In this document: one piece after another, positions 1 through 8,414 of the stretch | Numbering within the stretch: position 1 is the first letter of the stretch | How the letters are laid out: each line of letters begins with the position of its first letter | NCBI GenBank assembly: GCA_035275065.1 | Contig: DATENM010000061.1 | Span: 79,495-143,494 of the forward strand | Direction of reading: 5' to 3' | Length of the DNA: 64,000 bases | From: Blastocatellia bacterium | Lineage (GTDB): Bacteria; Acidobacteriota; Blastocatellia; UBA7656 | Notes under the pieces: model-generated | Seen by the model: only the letters and a program-made list of their open reading frames with translations | Database searches by the model: none | What the model was told of the DNA's origin: nothing | Translations under genes and position numbers: made by a program

Positions 1-139
1 TTTAGATAAAAGGCAAAAGGTAAAAGGCAAAAGGTAAAAGTGGCGGAGCCGGATTAAGAGGTAGCCTCAAGCTATTTATTCAATCCCCTGCCGACCTTTT
101 ACCTTTGTACTTTTTACTTTTGCCTTGCGGCACAGCCGC
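1..139. repeat. Heptad-word inverted repeat element, copy 1 (runs off the window start)
   Basis: The left arm (about 7-40) is tandem AGGCAAA/AGGTAAA heptads and the right arm (about 93-128) is the reverse-complement heptad series. The core between them (41-94) contains GGCGGAGCCGGAT and ATCCCCTGCCGACC. The outer edge GCCTTGCGGCACAGCCGC (122-139) is identical, in reverse complement, to 40221-40238. The reverse complement of this copy aligns with 40221-40373 at both edges and in the core, so these are two copies of one element in opposite orientation. It lies directly on the 5' side of a truncated histidine kinase gene. Confidence 0.85.
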
Positions 140-175
140 CGCTCGCGCCCGCCGCGGCGCGGCGGCGGTGATTGG

Positions 176-1240
176 ATGGTGCGCCCGGCTTACGGAAGAA
201 GCGGCAATCCGTATGTCGTGGTCGCCGAAGGCCACCGCCCGCCAGGGCCGCCGCATTTCCCTTTCTTGCCACGCGTCTGGTGGGCGCAATTGCTGACCTA
301 TATCTTCACCGCGGGGCTCGTCTGTTATCTGCTGGCGCGCTATCTCAGCTCGCCCATCGTCAAGCTGCGCGAGGCGACGCGCAAGCTCGCCGCCGGCGAC
401 CTGACGGCGCGCGTCGGGCTCCGCACGCGGCGGCGCGACGAATTGACTGACCTGGGCCGCGACTTCGACGTGATGGCCGAGCGCATCGAGAGCCTGATGA
501 CTTCGCAGCAGCGCTTGCTGCATGACATCTCGCATGAGCTGCGCTCGCCGCTGACGCGCCTGAACATCGCCCTTGAGCTGGCGCGCCAGGGCGACCCCAG
601 CGAGGCGAGCTGGGCGATGGAGCGCATGGACCGCGAATCGCAGCGTCTGAACGCGCTGATCAATCAACTGCTGGCGCTCGCCCGCATGGAGAGCGCGGCG
701 ACGGCGCAGGCGCGGACGCTGGTCAACCTGCAAGAGCTGGTCGAAGAGGTGGCGGCAGACGCCGACTTCGAGGCCAAGACCCAAGGCAAGACGGTGCGCG
801 TCGTGAGCGAAGAGAGCGGCTTTCTACAGGGCGATGAACAGTTGCTGCGCAGCGCCATCGAGAACGTCGTGCGCAATGCCGTGCTCTACACGCCTGAAGG
901 AACGGAAGTCGAGATCGGCCTGCACAACCAGGGCGCGGCAGGCGCGCTGATTCGCGTCCGCGATTACGGGCAGGGCGTGCCGCCGGAGGCACTGGCGAAA
1001 ATCTTCCGGCCTTTCTACCGCGTCGGCGACGCACGTGACCGGCAATCGGGCGGCGTTGGCCTTGGGCTGTCGATCAGCCAGCGCGCCGTCGAAATCCACG
1101 GCGGCACGATCCGCGCGGCGAACGCTGAGGGCGGCGGCCTCGTCGTCGAAATCACCTTGCCGGGTGTCGTCGAAACCGCGGAGGCGCCGCGCCCGGAAAC
1201 TCCCGCGCGTCTGCCCGCGCCACAGCGCAGCCCCGCTTGA
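176..1240 (+). CDS. Sensor histidine kinase (CpxA/EnvZ-like), 5'-truncated by a repeat
   Basis: This is the membrane histidine kinase of a two-component system. Visible from the ATG at 176: the tail of a sensor domain, one membrane segment (about residues 37-55, QLLTYIFTAGLVCYLLARYL), a HAMP linker, a HisKA motif with the phospho-accepting His in HDISHELRSP (about residue 120), then the ATPase N box (ENVVRNA), G1 (RDYGQGVP) and G2 (GVGLGLSIS). Family members have a first membrane helix and a periplasmic sensor before this point. Here they are missing: upstream sequence is the repeat element 1-139, with in-frame stops at 35-37 and 62-64. A TTG at 125 would start inside repeat sequence, so ATG 176 is preferred. 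The gene is either cut in two or expressed as a fragment without its sensor. Any partner response regulator would lie outside the window. It converges on the next gene with a 6-nt gap. Confidence 0.8.
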   Translation: MVRPAYGRSGNPYVVVAEGHRPPGPPHFPFLPRVWWAQLLTYIFTAGLVCYLLARYLSSPIVKLREATRKLAAGDLTARVGLRTRRRDELTDLGRDFDVMAERIESLMTSQQRLLHDISHELRSPLTRLNIALELARQGDPSEASWAMERMDRESQRLNALINQLLALARMESAATAQARTLVNLQELVEEVAADADFEAKTQGKTVRVVSEESGFLQGDEQLLRSAIENVVRNAVLYTPEGTEVEIGLHNQGAAGALIRVRDYGQGVPPEALAKIFRPFYRVGDARDRQSGGVGLGLSISQRAVEIHGGTIRAANAEGGGLVVEITLPGVVETAEAPRPETPARLPAPQRSPA

Positions 1241-1246
1241 GCGGCG

Positions 1247-2119
1247 TCATCGTTGATTCAGTTTCGGCTCGCAGGTAAGCTTTTCGATTTCGTTGTTGAT
1301 CTCGCCGCCGATCAATATGACCAGGCCGATCAGGTAGAGCCAGAGCATCAGCACCACGACCGCGCCGAGCGACCCATAGGTCGCGCTGTAGCTCGGCGCA
1401 AAGCGCAGGTAGAGCGAAAACAGCCACGACGCGAGGGCCGCGGCAAGGGCCGCAAAGATCGAGCCGGGCGTGATCCATCGGCACTTGCCTTTCAGGTCAG
1501 GCCCGAAGCGATAGATCGTTCCCGCCGCCAGGGCTAACAAAAACAGGCCAAGCAGGTAATCTATCGCCGTCCACCAACCGAGCCAACCAGCGCTAATTCC
1601 CAGCCGCTGGCTGATCCACACCGGCAGCCGGTCGCTCAACATGATGATCGTCGAACTGGCAATGATGACTAGCGATAATCCGATGGTCAGCCCCAGCGCA
1701 ATCAGCCGCACCTTCCAGTAACTGCGCGTTTCTTTCACTTCATAGGCGCGGTTGAGCGTGTCGATCAGCGCCGCCGTGCCGGTCGAGGCCGCCCACAAGG
1801 TTCCGAGTACGCCGAACGATAGCCAGCCGCCGCCGCGCTTGCTCACCACATCTTCCATCGTTTCGTTGACGACACGCATGGCATCGCTCGGCGCTATGCG
1901 GCGCAGCTCATGAAAGATGCTTGCTTGCAGGTCGGGAATGAAGCCGATCAGGCTGGTCAGAAAGATCAGCATCGGAAAGAGCGCCAGCAGGAAGTAGTAG
2001 CCCAGCTCTGCCGACGCGCCGAGCACGTCGTCTTCGCCGCTTTCGCGCCAGACGCGCCGCGCCACACGCTTGAGGACTTCTTTGCTGAATCCGAGTCTTC
2101 GCATGTGCCTCCCTGTCAT
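1247..2119 (-). CDS. YihY/BrkB family inner-membrane protein
   Basis: Polytopic membrane protein of the YihY/virulence factor BrkB family, whose molecular function is not settled. The family hallmark is the N-terminal region DDVLGASAELGYYFLLALFP, followed by about six hydrophobic helices and the late GSLGAVVVLMLWLYLIGLV stretch. Length (about 290 residues) is normal. It follows an SDR and a cupin gene on the same strand with a 30-nt gap, so it may be the last gene of a cupin-SDR-yihY run. The start is ambiguous: GTG at 2128, ATG at 2119 or ATG at 2104. The last has a GGGAGG only 3 nt away. Confidence 0.85.
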   Translation of the reverse strand: MTGRHMRRLGFSKEVLKRVARRVWRESGEDDVLGASAELGYYFLLALFPMLIFLTSLIGFIPDLQASIFHELRRIAPSDAMRVVNETMEDVVSKRGGGWLSFGVLGTLWAASTGTAALIDTLNRAYEVKETRSYWKVRLIALGLTIGLSLVIIASSTIIMLSDRLPVWISQRLGISAGWLGWWTAIDYLLGLFLLALAAGTIYRFGPDLKGKCRWITPGSIFAALAAALASWLFSLYLRFAPSYSATYGSLGAVVVLMLWLYLIGLVILIGGEINNEIEKLTCEPKLNQR

Positions 2120-2157
2120 CGCGTCCACAGGTCAAACACAGCGATGTCGAGCATGCT

Positions 2158-2949
2158 TCAGAGCAGTGAGCGAATCCAGCCGCCGTCTACGGCAATCGAG
2201 CTGCCGGTGATATAACTGGCGCGCTCGGAAACCAGGAAGGCCGCGAGCGCCGCAAACTCGCGCGGCTCGCCCAATCGCCTGAGGGGAATCTCGGCCTCCC
2301 AGCGCGCTTTAATCACTTCAGCCGCGATTCCTTCCCTGGCTGCCATCGCTTCGGCCAGTTGCTCAACACGCTCGGTGCGCGTATATCCCGGCAGGATGTT
2401 GTTGACCGTGATCCCATCCGCCGCGACTTCGTTCGCAAGCGTCCGCGCAAATCCCGTTACGGCGGCGCGCAAGCTGTTCGACAACATGAGATTGGCGACC
2501 GGCTGCTTGACCGCAATCGATGTGACGTTCAAGATACGCCCCCAACGCCGCGCCTTCATCCCCGGCAACACCAGCCGGGTCAGCTCAAGCACGCTCGCAA
2601 GCAAGAGCTGGAATGCCACCTCCCAGGACTCGCGGCTCAGGCTTTCAAACGGCCCGGCGGGCGGCCCGCCGGTATTCGTCACCAGAATGTCTATGCGTCC
2701 GAAGCGCTCAAGCCCGCGACTGACGACGCGCTCAATGTCTGCGGTCACCGACAGGTCAGCCGCCACGCCGATGACGCGGCCCGCGGTGGCGGGCCGGAGC
2801 GCCGCGCATACTTCATCGAGCTGTTCAGCGCCGCGCGCGCAGAGGATGAGCGAGGCGCCTTCGGCGGCCAACTCCTCTGCGACGGCGCGACCGAGTCCGC
2901 GGCTCGCCGCCGCCACCAGCGCGACTTTTTCCTTCAGCCCAAGCTCCAT
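2158..2949 (-). CDS. SDR family oxidoreductase lacking the YxxxK dyad
   Basis: Rossmann-fold short-chain dehydrogenase/reductase of 263 residues, of the FabG-like sort, probably cytoplasmic. The nucleotide-binding loop is present as AAASRGLG (about residues 13-20), with NTGGPP in place of NNAG, NVTSIA for the catalytic Ser strand, and a normal C-terminal substrate loop ending in YITGSSIAVDGGW. The usual YxxxK is not there: the corresponding stretch reads LMLSNSLRAAV, with Ser and Arg at the Tyr and Lys positions. I recall a divergent SDR branch with this pattern, so it may be a regular subfamily trait and not decay. The substrate is unknown. It starts 2 nt after the stop of the cupin gene, so the two are probably co-translated. 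Confidence 0.88.
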   Translation of the reverse strand: MELGLKEKVALVAAASRGLGRAVAEELAAEGASLILCARGAEQLDEVCAALRPATAGRVIGVAADLSVTADIERVVSRGLERFGRIDILVTNTGGPPAGPFESLSRESWEVAFQLLLASVLELTRLVLPGMKARRWGRILNVTSIAVKQPVANLMLSNSLRAAVTGFARTLANEVAADGITVNNILPGYTRTERVEQLAEAMAAREGIAAEVIKARWEAEIPLRRLGEPREFAALAAFLVSERASYITGSSIAVDGGWIRSLL

Positions 2950-2951
2950 CT

Positions 2952-3326
2952 TTAGGTGCGCCTCAGGTAATCATCCGTCTTATCGAGCCAGTCCTGTCGC
3001 GGCGGGCTGAAGATGTCAACGTCGAGCGTGTCTTCGAGCGCCTCGGCCTGGTGCGGCAGATTGGCCGGAATGACCAGGACTTCGCCGGCGCGAACGATGA
3101 CCTCTTCCTGGCCGTCGGCGCCGAGATGGAAACGCAGCGCGCCTTCGAGAATGTAAGTGATCTGCTCGTTTTCATGCGCGTGCCGCGGAACGATGCTGCC
3201 TTTGTCGAGATAAACATGGGCCAGCATCATCCGTTCGCCGGTGATTAAACGCCGCGCCAGCAAATCATTGACCTGCTCTTTCGGCATGTCGTCCCAGCGG
3301 TGCCAGGTGGCTTTCGGTTCTTCCAT
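2952..3326 (-). CDS. Cupin domain protein
   Basis: Small single-domain cupin (124 residues), a beta-barrel metal-binding fold. Cupin motif 1 is seen as GSIVPRHAHENEQITYILEG, with the His-x-His...Glu metal ligands, and motif 2 as GEVLVIPANLPHQ. Many such proteins are dioxygenases, isomerases or sensors; nothing here fixes the role. The start at 3326 is chosen because a GGAG lies 6 nt upstream (GGAGCGATC-ATG); a longer frame reaching 3368 has no ribosome site. It is the first gene of a probable cupin-SDR operon with a 2-nt junction, so the two proteins may act on the same small molecule. Confidence 0.85.
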   Translation of the reverse strand: MEEPKATWHRWDDMPKEQVNDLLARRLITGERMMLAHVYLDKGSIVPRHAHENEQITYILEGALRFHLGADGQEEVIVRAGEVLVIPANLPHQAEALEDTLDVDIFSPPRQDWLDKTDDYLRRT

Positions 3327-3489
3327 GATCGCTCCTTCAATCGGCTTTCGGTTGCGAAATCTATTCATAGCAGAAGCCGCCGGCTTTGCAAATCCCGACT
3401 GCCCGCACTGGCATAGCTAGTGCATATAACGAAGTGAACAATAGGGCGAAGAAATCAGCACACGGCAATAAACAAGGAGGGCAACGGAT

Positions 3490-5079
3490 ATGCACAGAAT
3501 AAGAGAATCTATGGTTTTGACCATAGTCCTGGCGCTGCTTGGCATGACCACCGTAGCGCAGGCGCAGCAGTGGGGGCGCTGGGCACGCCGCGATGACCGC
3601 CAGACCTCACAGATTCTGGCGCGCATTGAACAGCGCACTGTAAGGTTTAAGAACACCGCCCAACAGGCGATGAACCAGCGTGAAGTGGAGAACACGCAAA
3701 GAGAGGATAGGCTCGACCGCATGGTCAGCGATTTCCAACAGGCTGTCCTTGAGCTGCGTAGCCGCTATAACCGCAATCAGGCGAGCAATACCGATGTACA
3801 GGCGGTGCTAGATCGCGCCGCTCGCATAGACCGCTTCATGCAGCGGCGTCAGTTAAGCTCGACCGCCGAGAACGACTGGCAACTGCTGCGCACCGATCTC
3901 GATAGCCTGGCGACGGCTTATAACATCGCCTGGGATTGGAGCCGTGACGACACCCGCGGCAGCGGGTATCCGCGCGATTCAGTGGTGAGCGCGCGCTTGT
4001 CGGGAACGTTCCGATTAAATACGACTCAGAGTGACGACGCGCGTGTGATAGTCGAACGCGCCGTACGCGATCTTCCGTACAGTGACCGCCAGCGCGTGTC
4101 CGAGGCGCTGCTGCGACGGGTTGATAGCCCCGATGTCTTAGCCATAGACAAGCAGGGGCGGACGATCATGCTGGCTTCGTCGAAGGTTCCGCAACTGACG
4201 TTTGAAGCCGATGGTCAGGAGCATGTCGAAACTTATCCGAACAGCAACCGCACCTCGCGCGTCACGGCGTCGCTGACCGGCGACACCTTGACGATCAACT
4301 CGACGGGTGACCGCGCCAGCGATTTCAGCGTCACCTTTGACCCGATCAACAACGGGCGGCAGATGCGCGTCACCCGCCGGCTCTACAGCGAGCGGCTGAA
4401 CCAGCCCATCGTCGTGCAGAGCATCTATGACCAGGAATCGCCGACGGCGCGTTGGGACATCTACAACGGCTCGCCGGCCTATGGCGACAACCGCTATGAC
4501 CGTGATCGTGGCGGAAACTACAATTCAACCAATGACTATATTGTGCCGGACAACCAGATGATCGTCGCCCGGCTCAATGAAACGCTCGACACCACGCGGG
4601 CGCGCTCCGGCGACCGCTTCACGATGACGGTGGTTTCGCCGCCGGAGTACCGCGACGCCATCATCGAAGGCCACCTCGGCGATGTCAATCGCAGCGGACG
4701 GGTGACGGGCCGTGCCGAACTGGCTCTGGCTTTCGACTCGATCCGCATGCGCAATGGCCGCAGCGCCCGCTTTGATGGCACGCTCGACAGCGTGCGCGCC
4801 GTCAACGGCGACACCCTGCGGGTTGATACCGAAGGCGTGGTCAAAGACGACAGCAGCCAGACCAACCGCACGGTGACGCGGTCGGCGATTGGCTCAGCCG
4901 TCGGCGCGCTGATTGGCGCAGTTGCCGGTGGCGGCAAAGGCGCGGTGGTCGGCGCAGTCGTTGGCGGCGGCGCTGGTGCTGGCTCGGTCTTCGTTCAGGG
5001 TCGCAACGACCTGCAATTGACGCCGGGCACAGAGATCACCATCCGCGTCAGTGCCCCTGTCCGCCGGGCATCGCGTTAA
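3490..5079 (+). CDS. Exported protein with C-terminal glycine-zipper
   Basis: 529-residue secreted or periplasmic protein of unknown function. It has an N-terminal signal peptide (hydrophobic run ending AQA-QQW at about residue 26), then a charged, coiled-coil-like region rich in Arg and Gln, a central beta-rich part, and near the C-terminus a glycine zipper (AIGSAVGALIGAVAGGGKGA and on, about residues 465-500) that could sit in a membrane. The final part (LTPGTEITIRVSAPV) resembles the end of other acidobacterial YMGG-like glycine-zipper proteins. A strong ribosome site AAGGAGG lies 8-9 nt before the ATG. It is monocistronic, ending at a strong hairpin terminator. Confidence 0.75.
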   Translation: MHRIRESMVLTIVLALLGMTTVAQAQQWGRWARRDDRQTSQILARIEQRTVRFKNTAQQAMNQREVENTQREDRLDRMVSDFQQAVLELRSRYNRNQASNTDVQAVLDRAARIDRFMQRRQLSSTAENDWQLLRTDLDSLATAYNIAWDWSRDDTRGSGYPRDSVVSARLSGTFRLNTTQSDDARVIVERAVRDLPYSDRQRVSEALLRRVDSPDVLAIDKQGRTIMLASSKVPQLTFEADGQEHVETYPNSNRTSRVTASLTGDTLTINSTGDRASDFSVTFDPINNGRQMRVTRRLYSERLNQPIVVQSIYDQESPTARWDIYNGSPAYGDNRYDRDRGGNYNSTNDYIVPDNQMIVARLNETLDTTRARSGDRFTMTVVSPPEYRDAIIEGHLGDVNRSGRVTGRAELALAFDSIRMRNGRSARFDGTLDSVRAVNGDTLRVDTEGVVKDDSSQTNRTVTRSAIGSAVGALIGAVAGGGKGAVVGAVVGGGAGAGSVFVQGRNDLQLTPGTEITIRVSAPVRRASR

Positions 5080-5106
5080 GCCGGCTCGCGGCATCGCGTA
5101 AGCAAA

Positions 5107-5156
5107 GAGGCCAGTGACCGAGGTTATAAGAGAAAACCTCGGTCACTGGCCTCTGG
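5107..5156. terminator. Strong hairpin terminator between convergent genes
   Basis: A perfect 19-bp stem, 5107-5125 pairing with 5135-5153, with a 9-nt loop. It sits 28 nt after the glycine-zipper gene and 34 nt from the end of the opposing isomerase gene. The T-run is weak, so it probably serves both directions through stem strength. Confidence 0.75.
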
Positions 5157-5189
5157 CGTTTAGCTCTCAACTTCTAAAGACTGGCCGGC

Positions 5190-6038
5190 TCACAAAGAAA
5201 GGCCGTGCAGGTAATCGTAGCTGATCTTGATGCTGTCTAAAGGCGGGCCGGGGGTTTCGTCTTGCTCGACGAAGAAGTGTTTGACGCCGGCCTTCCTGGC
5301 CTGCGGCAACAACTGTTTAAAATCGATGACGCCGCGCCCGACTTCGGTAAAGAATCGCTTCGGCGTGTTGTCCATGTCTTTGACATGCACCAGCGCGAAG
5401 CGCCCCTTGTGCGCCGCGAAGTATTTGGTCGCCGACTGCCCGGCCTTGGTGATCCAGTAAAGATCAAGCTCCATCTTGACGAGGTCGGCGCTGGTCTCTT
5501 TGAGCATCAGGTCATACGGCACGACGCCGCCGATGGGCGGGAACTCGAAGTCATGGTTGTGATAGGCCAGCTGGATGCCGGCGCGGCGACAGGTTTCGCC
5601 GGCCTTATTCAAGGTTTCGATGACGCCCTTATAATCGTCGAGCGTCTTGCGTTCGTCCGCGGACAAATAGGCGAGCACCAGGTAGCGGTGGCCGATGACG
5701 TGCGCCGCCTCGATCAGCTTGTCGAGATTCTGGCGCAGCCCCTGTAGCTGTGTGTGCGCCGACGGCGCCGTCAGGTTGAGCTTATCAAGGATCGCTTTGA
5801 CCTGTTGCGGCGTGCGCTCGTAGTAGCCGGCGAACTCGACCTCACGATACCCGATGCCGGCGACGCGCCCGAGCGTGCCCTCGAAGTCTTTCTGCAACTC
5901 GCGGCGCACGGTGTAGAGTTGCAAGCCGATCTTATCCAGCCCGCCCTTAAGAAAACCACCCATCCCGTTCTGCGCAACGACCATGCCGCTCAGCAAGCCG
6001 CCCGCCATGTGTGTGATGAATGCTCTGCGATCAATCAC
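5190..6038 (-). CDS. Sugar phosphate isomerase/epimerase (TIM barrel), exported
   Basis: Xylose isomerase-like TIM-barrel protein (AP_endonuc_2 fold), 283 residues, of the kind that acts on sugars or inositol-like substrates with a divalent metal. Motifs seen: IGLQLYTVRRELQKD at the first strand, IGYREVEFAGYY, LAYHNHDFEF, MELDLYWITKAG, LVHVKDMD and FFVEQDE near the end, which carry the usual Glu, His and Asp metal ligands. The N-terminus DRRAFITHMAGGLLSGMVVA looks like a Tat-type or weak Sec signal, so it is probably exported. GTG at 6038 is chosen because GGAGG lies 8 nt upstream. It is divergent from the DUF1080 gene with a 176-nt shared upstream region. Confidence 0.85.
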   Translation of the reverse strand: MIDRRAFITHMAGGLLSGMVVAQNGMGGFLKGGLDKIGLQLYTVRRELQKDFEGTLGRVAGIGYREVEFAGYYERTPQQVKAILDKLNLTAPSAHTQLQGLRQNLDKLIEAAHVIGHRYLVLAYLSADERKTLDDYKGVIETLNKAGETCRRAGIQLAYHNHDFEFPPIGGVVPYDLMLKETSADLVKMELDLYWITKAGQSATKYFAAHKGRFALVHVKDMDNTPKRFFTEVGRGVIDFKQLLPQARKAGVKHFFVEQDETPGPPLDSIKISYDYLHGLSL

Positions 6039-6214
6039 GCTTGTTCCCTCCAGTTGAATTAGTTGATGCGATGGCCGATCCGCGCTGCGCACTAATCAAA
6101 ACACAGAACCGCCTGGGATGCCAAGCATGGGCCGAGGCCGTTTCGCGCTTCCCGTAGCCGGCGCAAGCATGCGAGAATCGCTGCTCGCGAACTCTGTCCG
6201 GTCGGAGATGACTC

Positions 6215-6847
6215 ATGAGAATCAAAGCCCTGCTCATCCTCATCGCGCTCGCGGTTTCTGTTTCGCTGGCCAGTGCTGCCGGCTGGCAACGCTTATTTGA
6301 CGGCAAGAGCATGCGCGGCTGGCAATTGAAAGCCGTGCATGGCGGGCGCGGCGGCGTCTGGGCGGTCGAAGACGGCGCGCTGGTCGCCAACCAGGACACA
6401 GATCACAGCGGCGGCCTGCTGGGCACGACGGCGGCGTTCTCTGATTTTGAAATCGAGCTGGAATTCAAGGCCGATTACCCTGTGGATACGGGCCTCTTCC
6501 TGCGCACGCGTGAGGACGGCATGGGTTATCAGGTCACCATCGATTACCGCGACGGCGGCTTCGTCGGCAGCCTCTACGCGCCGGCGGAAGGCGGCTTTCT
6601 GTCGCAGTACAAAGATTGGCAGAAGGCTTACCGCAAAGAAGGCTGGAACCGTTTGCGCGCCCGCATCCAGGGCCAGCCGGCGCACATCACCGCCTGGCTC
6701 AACGATGTGCAGACGCTTGATTTCACCGATACGCGCGAGCGTTATCCGGCGAGCGGCTACGTCGGCTTGCAGGTTCATGGCGGCGAAGGCGCCTGGGGCG
6801 CGACGAGCCGCGCACGCTTCCGCCACATCCGCGTCCGCCCGCTTTGA
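6215..6847 (+). CDS. DUF1080 (3-keto-disaccharide hydrolase-type) secreted protein
   Basis: 210-residue secreted protein with one DUF1080 domain, a concanavalin-like beta-sandwich found in secreted sugar-active proteins. The signal peptide spans residues 1-21 (LLILIALAVSVSLASA). Typical motifs follow: WQRLFDGKSMRGW near the start, then the core with FEIELEFKADYPVDTGLFLR, and the end YVGLQVHGGEGAW. GGAG sits 7 nt upstream of the ATG. It lies 25 nt before the amidase gene on the same strand and is divergent from a TIM-barrel sugar isomerase, so a shared carbohydrate role for the DUF1080 protein and isomerase is plausible but unproven. Confidence 0.85.
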   Translation: MRIKALLILIALAVSVSLASAAGWQRLFDGKSMRGWQLKAVHGGRGGVWAVEDGALVANQDTDHSGGLLGTTAAFSDFEIELEFKADYPVDTGLFLRTREDGMGYQVTIDYRDGGFVGSLYAPAEGGFLSQYKDWQKAYRKEGWNRLRARIQGQPAHITAWLNDVQTLDFTDTRERYPASGYVGLQVHGGEGAWGATSRARFRHIRVRPL

Positions 6848-6872
6848 AAAATAGATAGTCGAGTGCTCAAGA

Positions 6873-8186
6873 ATGGAAATGAATCGGCGCGAATTCAATA
6901 TCGCAATGCTCGGCGCAGTCGCCGCGATGGCGACGATGCGCGTCAGCGCGCAGACCGCGCTGCGCGTCAACGCGGCGCGCTTGAACGCTCACCTCGCGGC
7001 GCTCGCCGAGTTCGGCAAGAACCCGCAGGGCGGCGTCAGCCGCGTCGCCTACAGTGACGCCGACCGCCAGGGGCGCGACTATGCGATGCGGCTCATGCGC
7101 GAGGCGCGGCTCGACGTGACGATTGATGCGGCGGGCAACCTCGTCGGGCAGCGCAAGGGCAGCGAAGCGCAAGGCGAGCCGCTGGTCATCGGCTCGCACA
7201 TCGATTCCGTCCCCGAAGGCGGCAACTATGACGGCGATGTCGGCTCGCTATCGGCGATTGAAGTGGCGCAGACGCTCGCCGAAAATAACATCACGACGCG
7301 CCACCCGCTCGAAGTCATCATCTTCCAAAACGAAGAAGGCGGCACTATCGGCAGCCACGCGCTCTGTTGCGGGCTGACAGAGAAGCAGTTGAATCTTCCG
7401 ACCCGCAGCGGCAAGACGATTCGCGAAGGGCTCAAATTCATCGGCGGCGACCCCGACCGCTTGAGTGCGGCGCGGCGCAAGCGCGGCGACATTGCGGCCT
7501 ACCTGGAATTGCATATCGAGCAAGGCGGCCTGCTCGAAGCCGAGAAGATTAACATCGGCGTCGTCGAAGGCATCGTCGGCATCCGCCAGTGGGACGTGAC
7601 CGTTGAAGGCTTCGCCAATCACGCTGGCACGACGCCGATGAACCAGCGGCGCGATGCCCTGCTGGCCGGCGCGCGGTTCATTGACGCGGTCAATCGCATC
7701 GTCACCAGCACGCCCGGTCGCCAGGTCGGCACCGTTGGCCGCATTCAAGCTCAACCCGGTGCTTACAATGTGATTCCGGGGCGGGTGACGCTCGGGCTGG
7801 AACTGCGCGACCTCGACGCCGCCAAGATTCAAACCCTCTTCGACCGCATTCACGCTGAAGCCGAGCAGATCGCTAAAGCCACCGGCACGACGTTCGGCTT
7901 CAACGAAGTCAATGCCATCATCCCGGCGCTCACCGACACGCGCCTGCGCAAGCTGATTGACGACACCGCGAAGGGGCTGGGCCTAACGACGAAGCAATTG
8001 CCGAGCGGCGCCGGCCACGACGCGCAAGAGATGGCCAACCTCGGCCCCGTCGGCATGATCTTCATTCCGAGCGTCGGCGGCATCTCGCATTCGCCGCGCG
8101 AGTTCTCACGCCCCGACGACATCGCCAACGGCGCTAATGTTTTGTTGCATAGCTTACTGAAGCTCGATGCGATGAAACTGGCTTGA
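6873..8186 (+). CDS. Zn-dependent amidase, hydantoinase/carbamoylase family (M20)
   Basis: M20-fold metallo-hydrolase of the allantoate amidohydrolase / N-carbamoyl-amino acid hydrolase family, which cleaves carbamoyl or ureido groups. 437 residues, full length. The metal ligands are visible: His in GSHIDS (about 109), Asp in NYDGDVG (about 120), the Glu pair in QNEEGG (154-155), His in ELHIEQGG (about 214) and the C-terminal ISHSPREF. The dimerisation lid starts at GIRQWDVTVEGFANHAGTTP. The N-terminus has a twin-arginine signal (NRREFNIAMLGAVAAM), unusual for the cytosolic enzymes, so this one is probably periplasmic. The substrate cannot be told from sequence. Confidence 0.9.
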   Translation: MEMNRREFNIAMLGAVAAMATMRVSAQTALRVNAARLNAHLAALAEFGKNPQGGVSRVAYSDADRQGRDYAMRLMREARLDVTIDAAGNLVGQRKGSEAQGEPLVIGSHIDSVPEGGNYDGDVGSLSAIEVAQTLAENNITTRHPLEVIIFQNEEGGTIGSHALCCGLTEKQLNLPTRSGKTIREGLKFIGGDPDRLSAARRKRGDIAAYLELHIEQGGLLEAEKINIGVVEGIVGIRQWDVTVEGFANHAGTTPMNQRRDALLAGARFIDAVNRIVTSTPGRQVGTVGRIQAQPGAYNVIPGRVTLGLELRDLDAAKIQTLFDRIHAEAEQIAKATGTTFGFNEVNAIIPALTDTRLRKLIDDTAKGLGLTTKQLPSGAGHDAQEMANLGPVGMIFIPSVGGISHSPREFSRPDDIANGANVLLHSLLKLDAMKLA

Positions 8187-8231
8187 GCCTCCGGCGCAAT
8201 CCGGCAACCTGAGCGTCCGGCGACCGCCTGC

Positions 8232-8260
8232 TAGACTTCTCTTTGCCGAAATGCTATAAC
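8232..8260 (+). promoter_or_regulatory. Possible sigma70-type promoter of the two-gene unknown operon
   Basis: TAGACT (8232-8237) and TATAAC (8255-8260) with a 17-nt spacer, about 155 nt upstream of the first gene. The match is partial (4/6 and 5/6), so this is suggestive only. Confidence 0.3.
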
Positions 8261-8414
8261 CTTCGCGCCGCGGGGTTGCGGTCAAACCCACTCTTCAGTT
8301 TCAGTTCGAACGAGACAGAGCGAAAACAACGGCCCGCTCGGTGCGGGACCTGCCGCGGGACTGTCGCCGCAGCGTCGGCGGTGGGTGGCAGGTGGCGCGA
8401 AAGGAGCAACGGTT

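Noticed and set aside
1..140. CRISPR array from the short tandem repeats
   Set aside because: Units are 7-8 nt with no spacers, arranged as inverted arms; no cas genes nearby.
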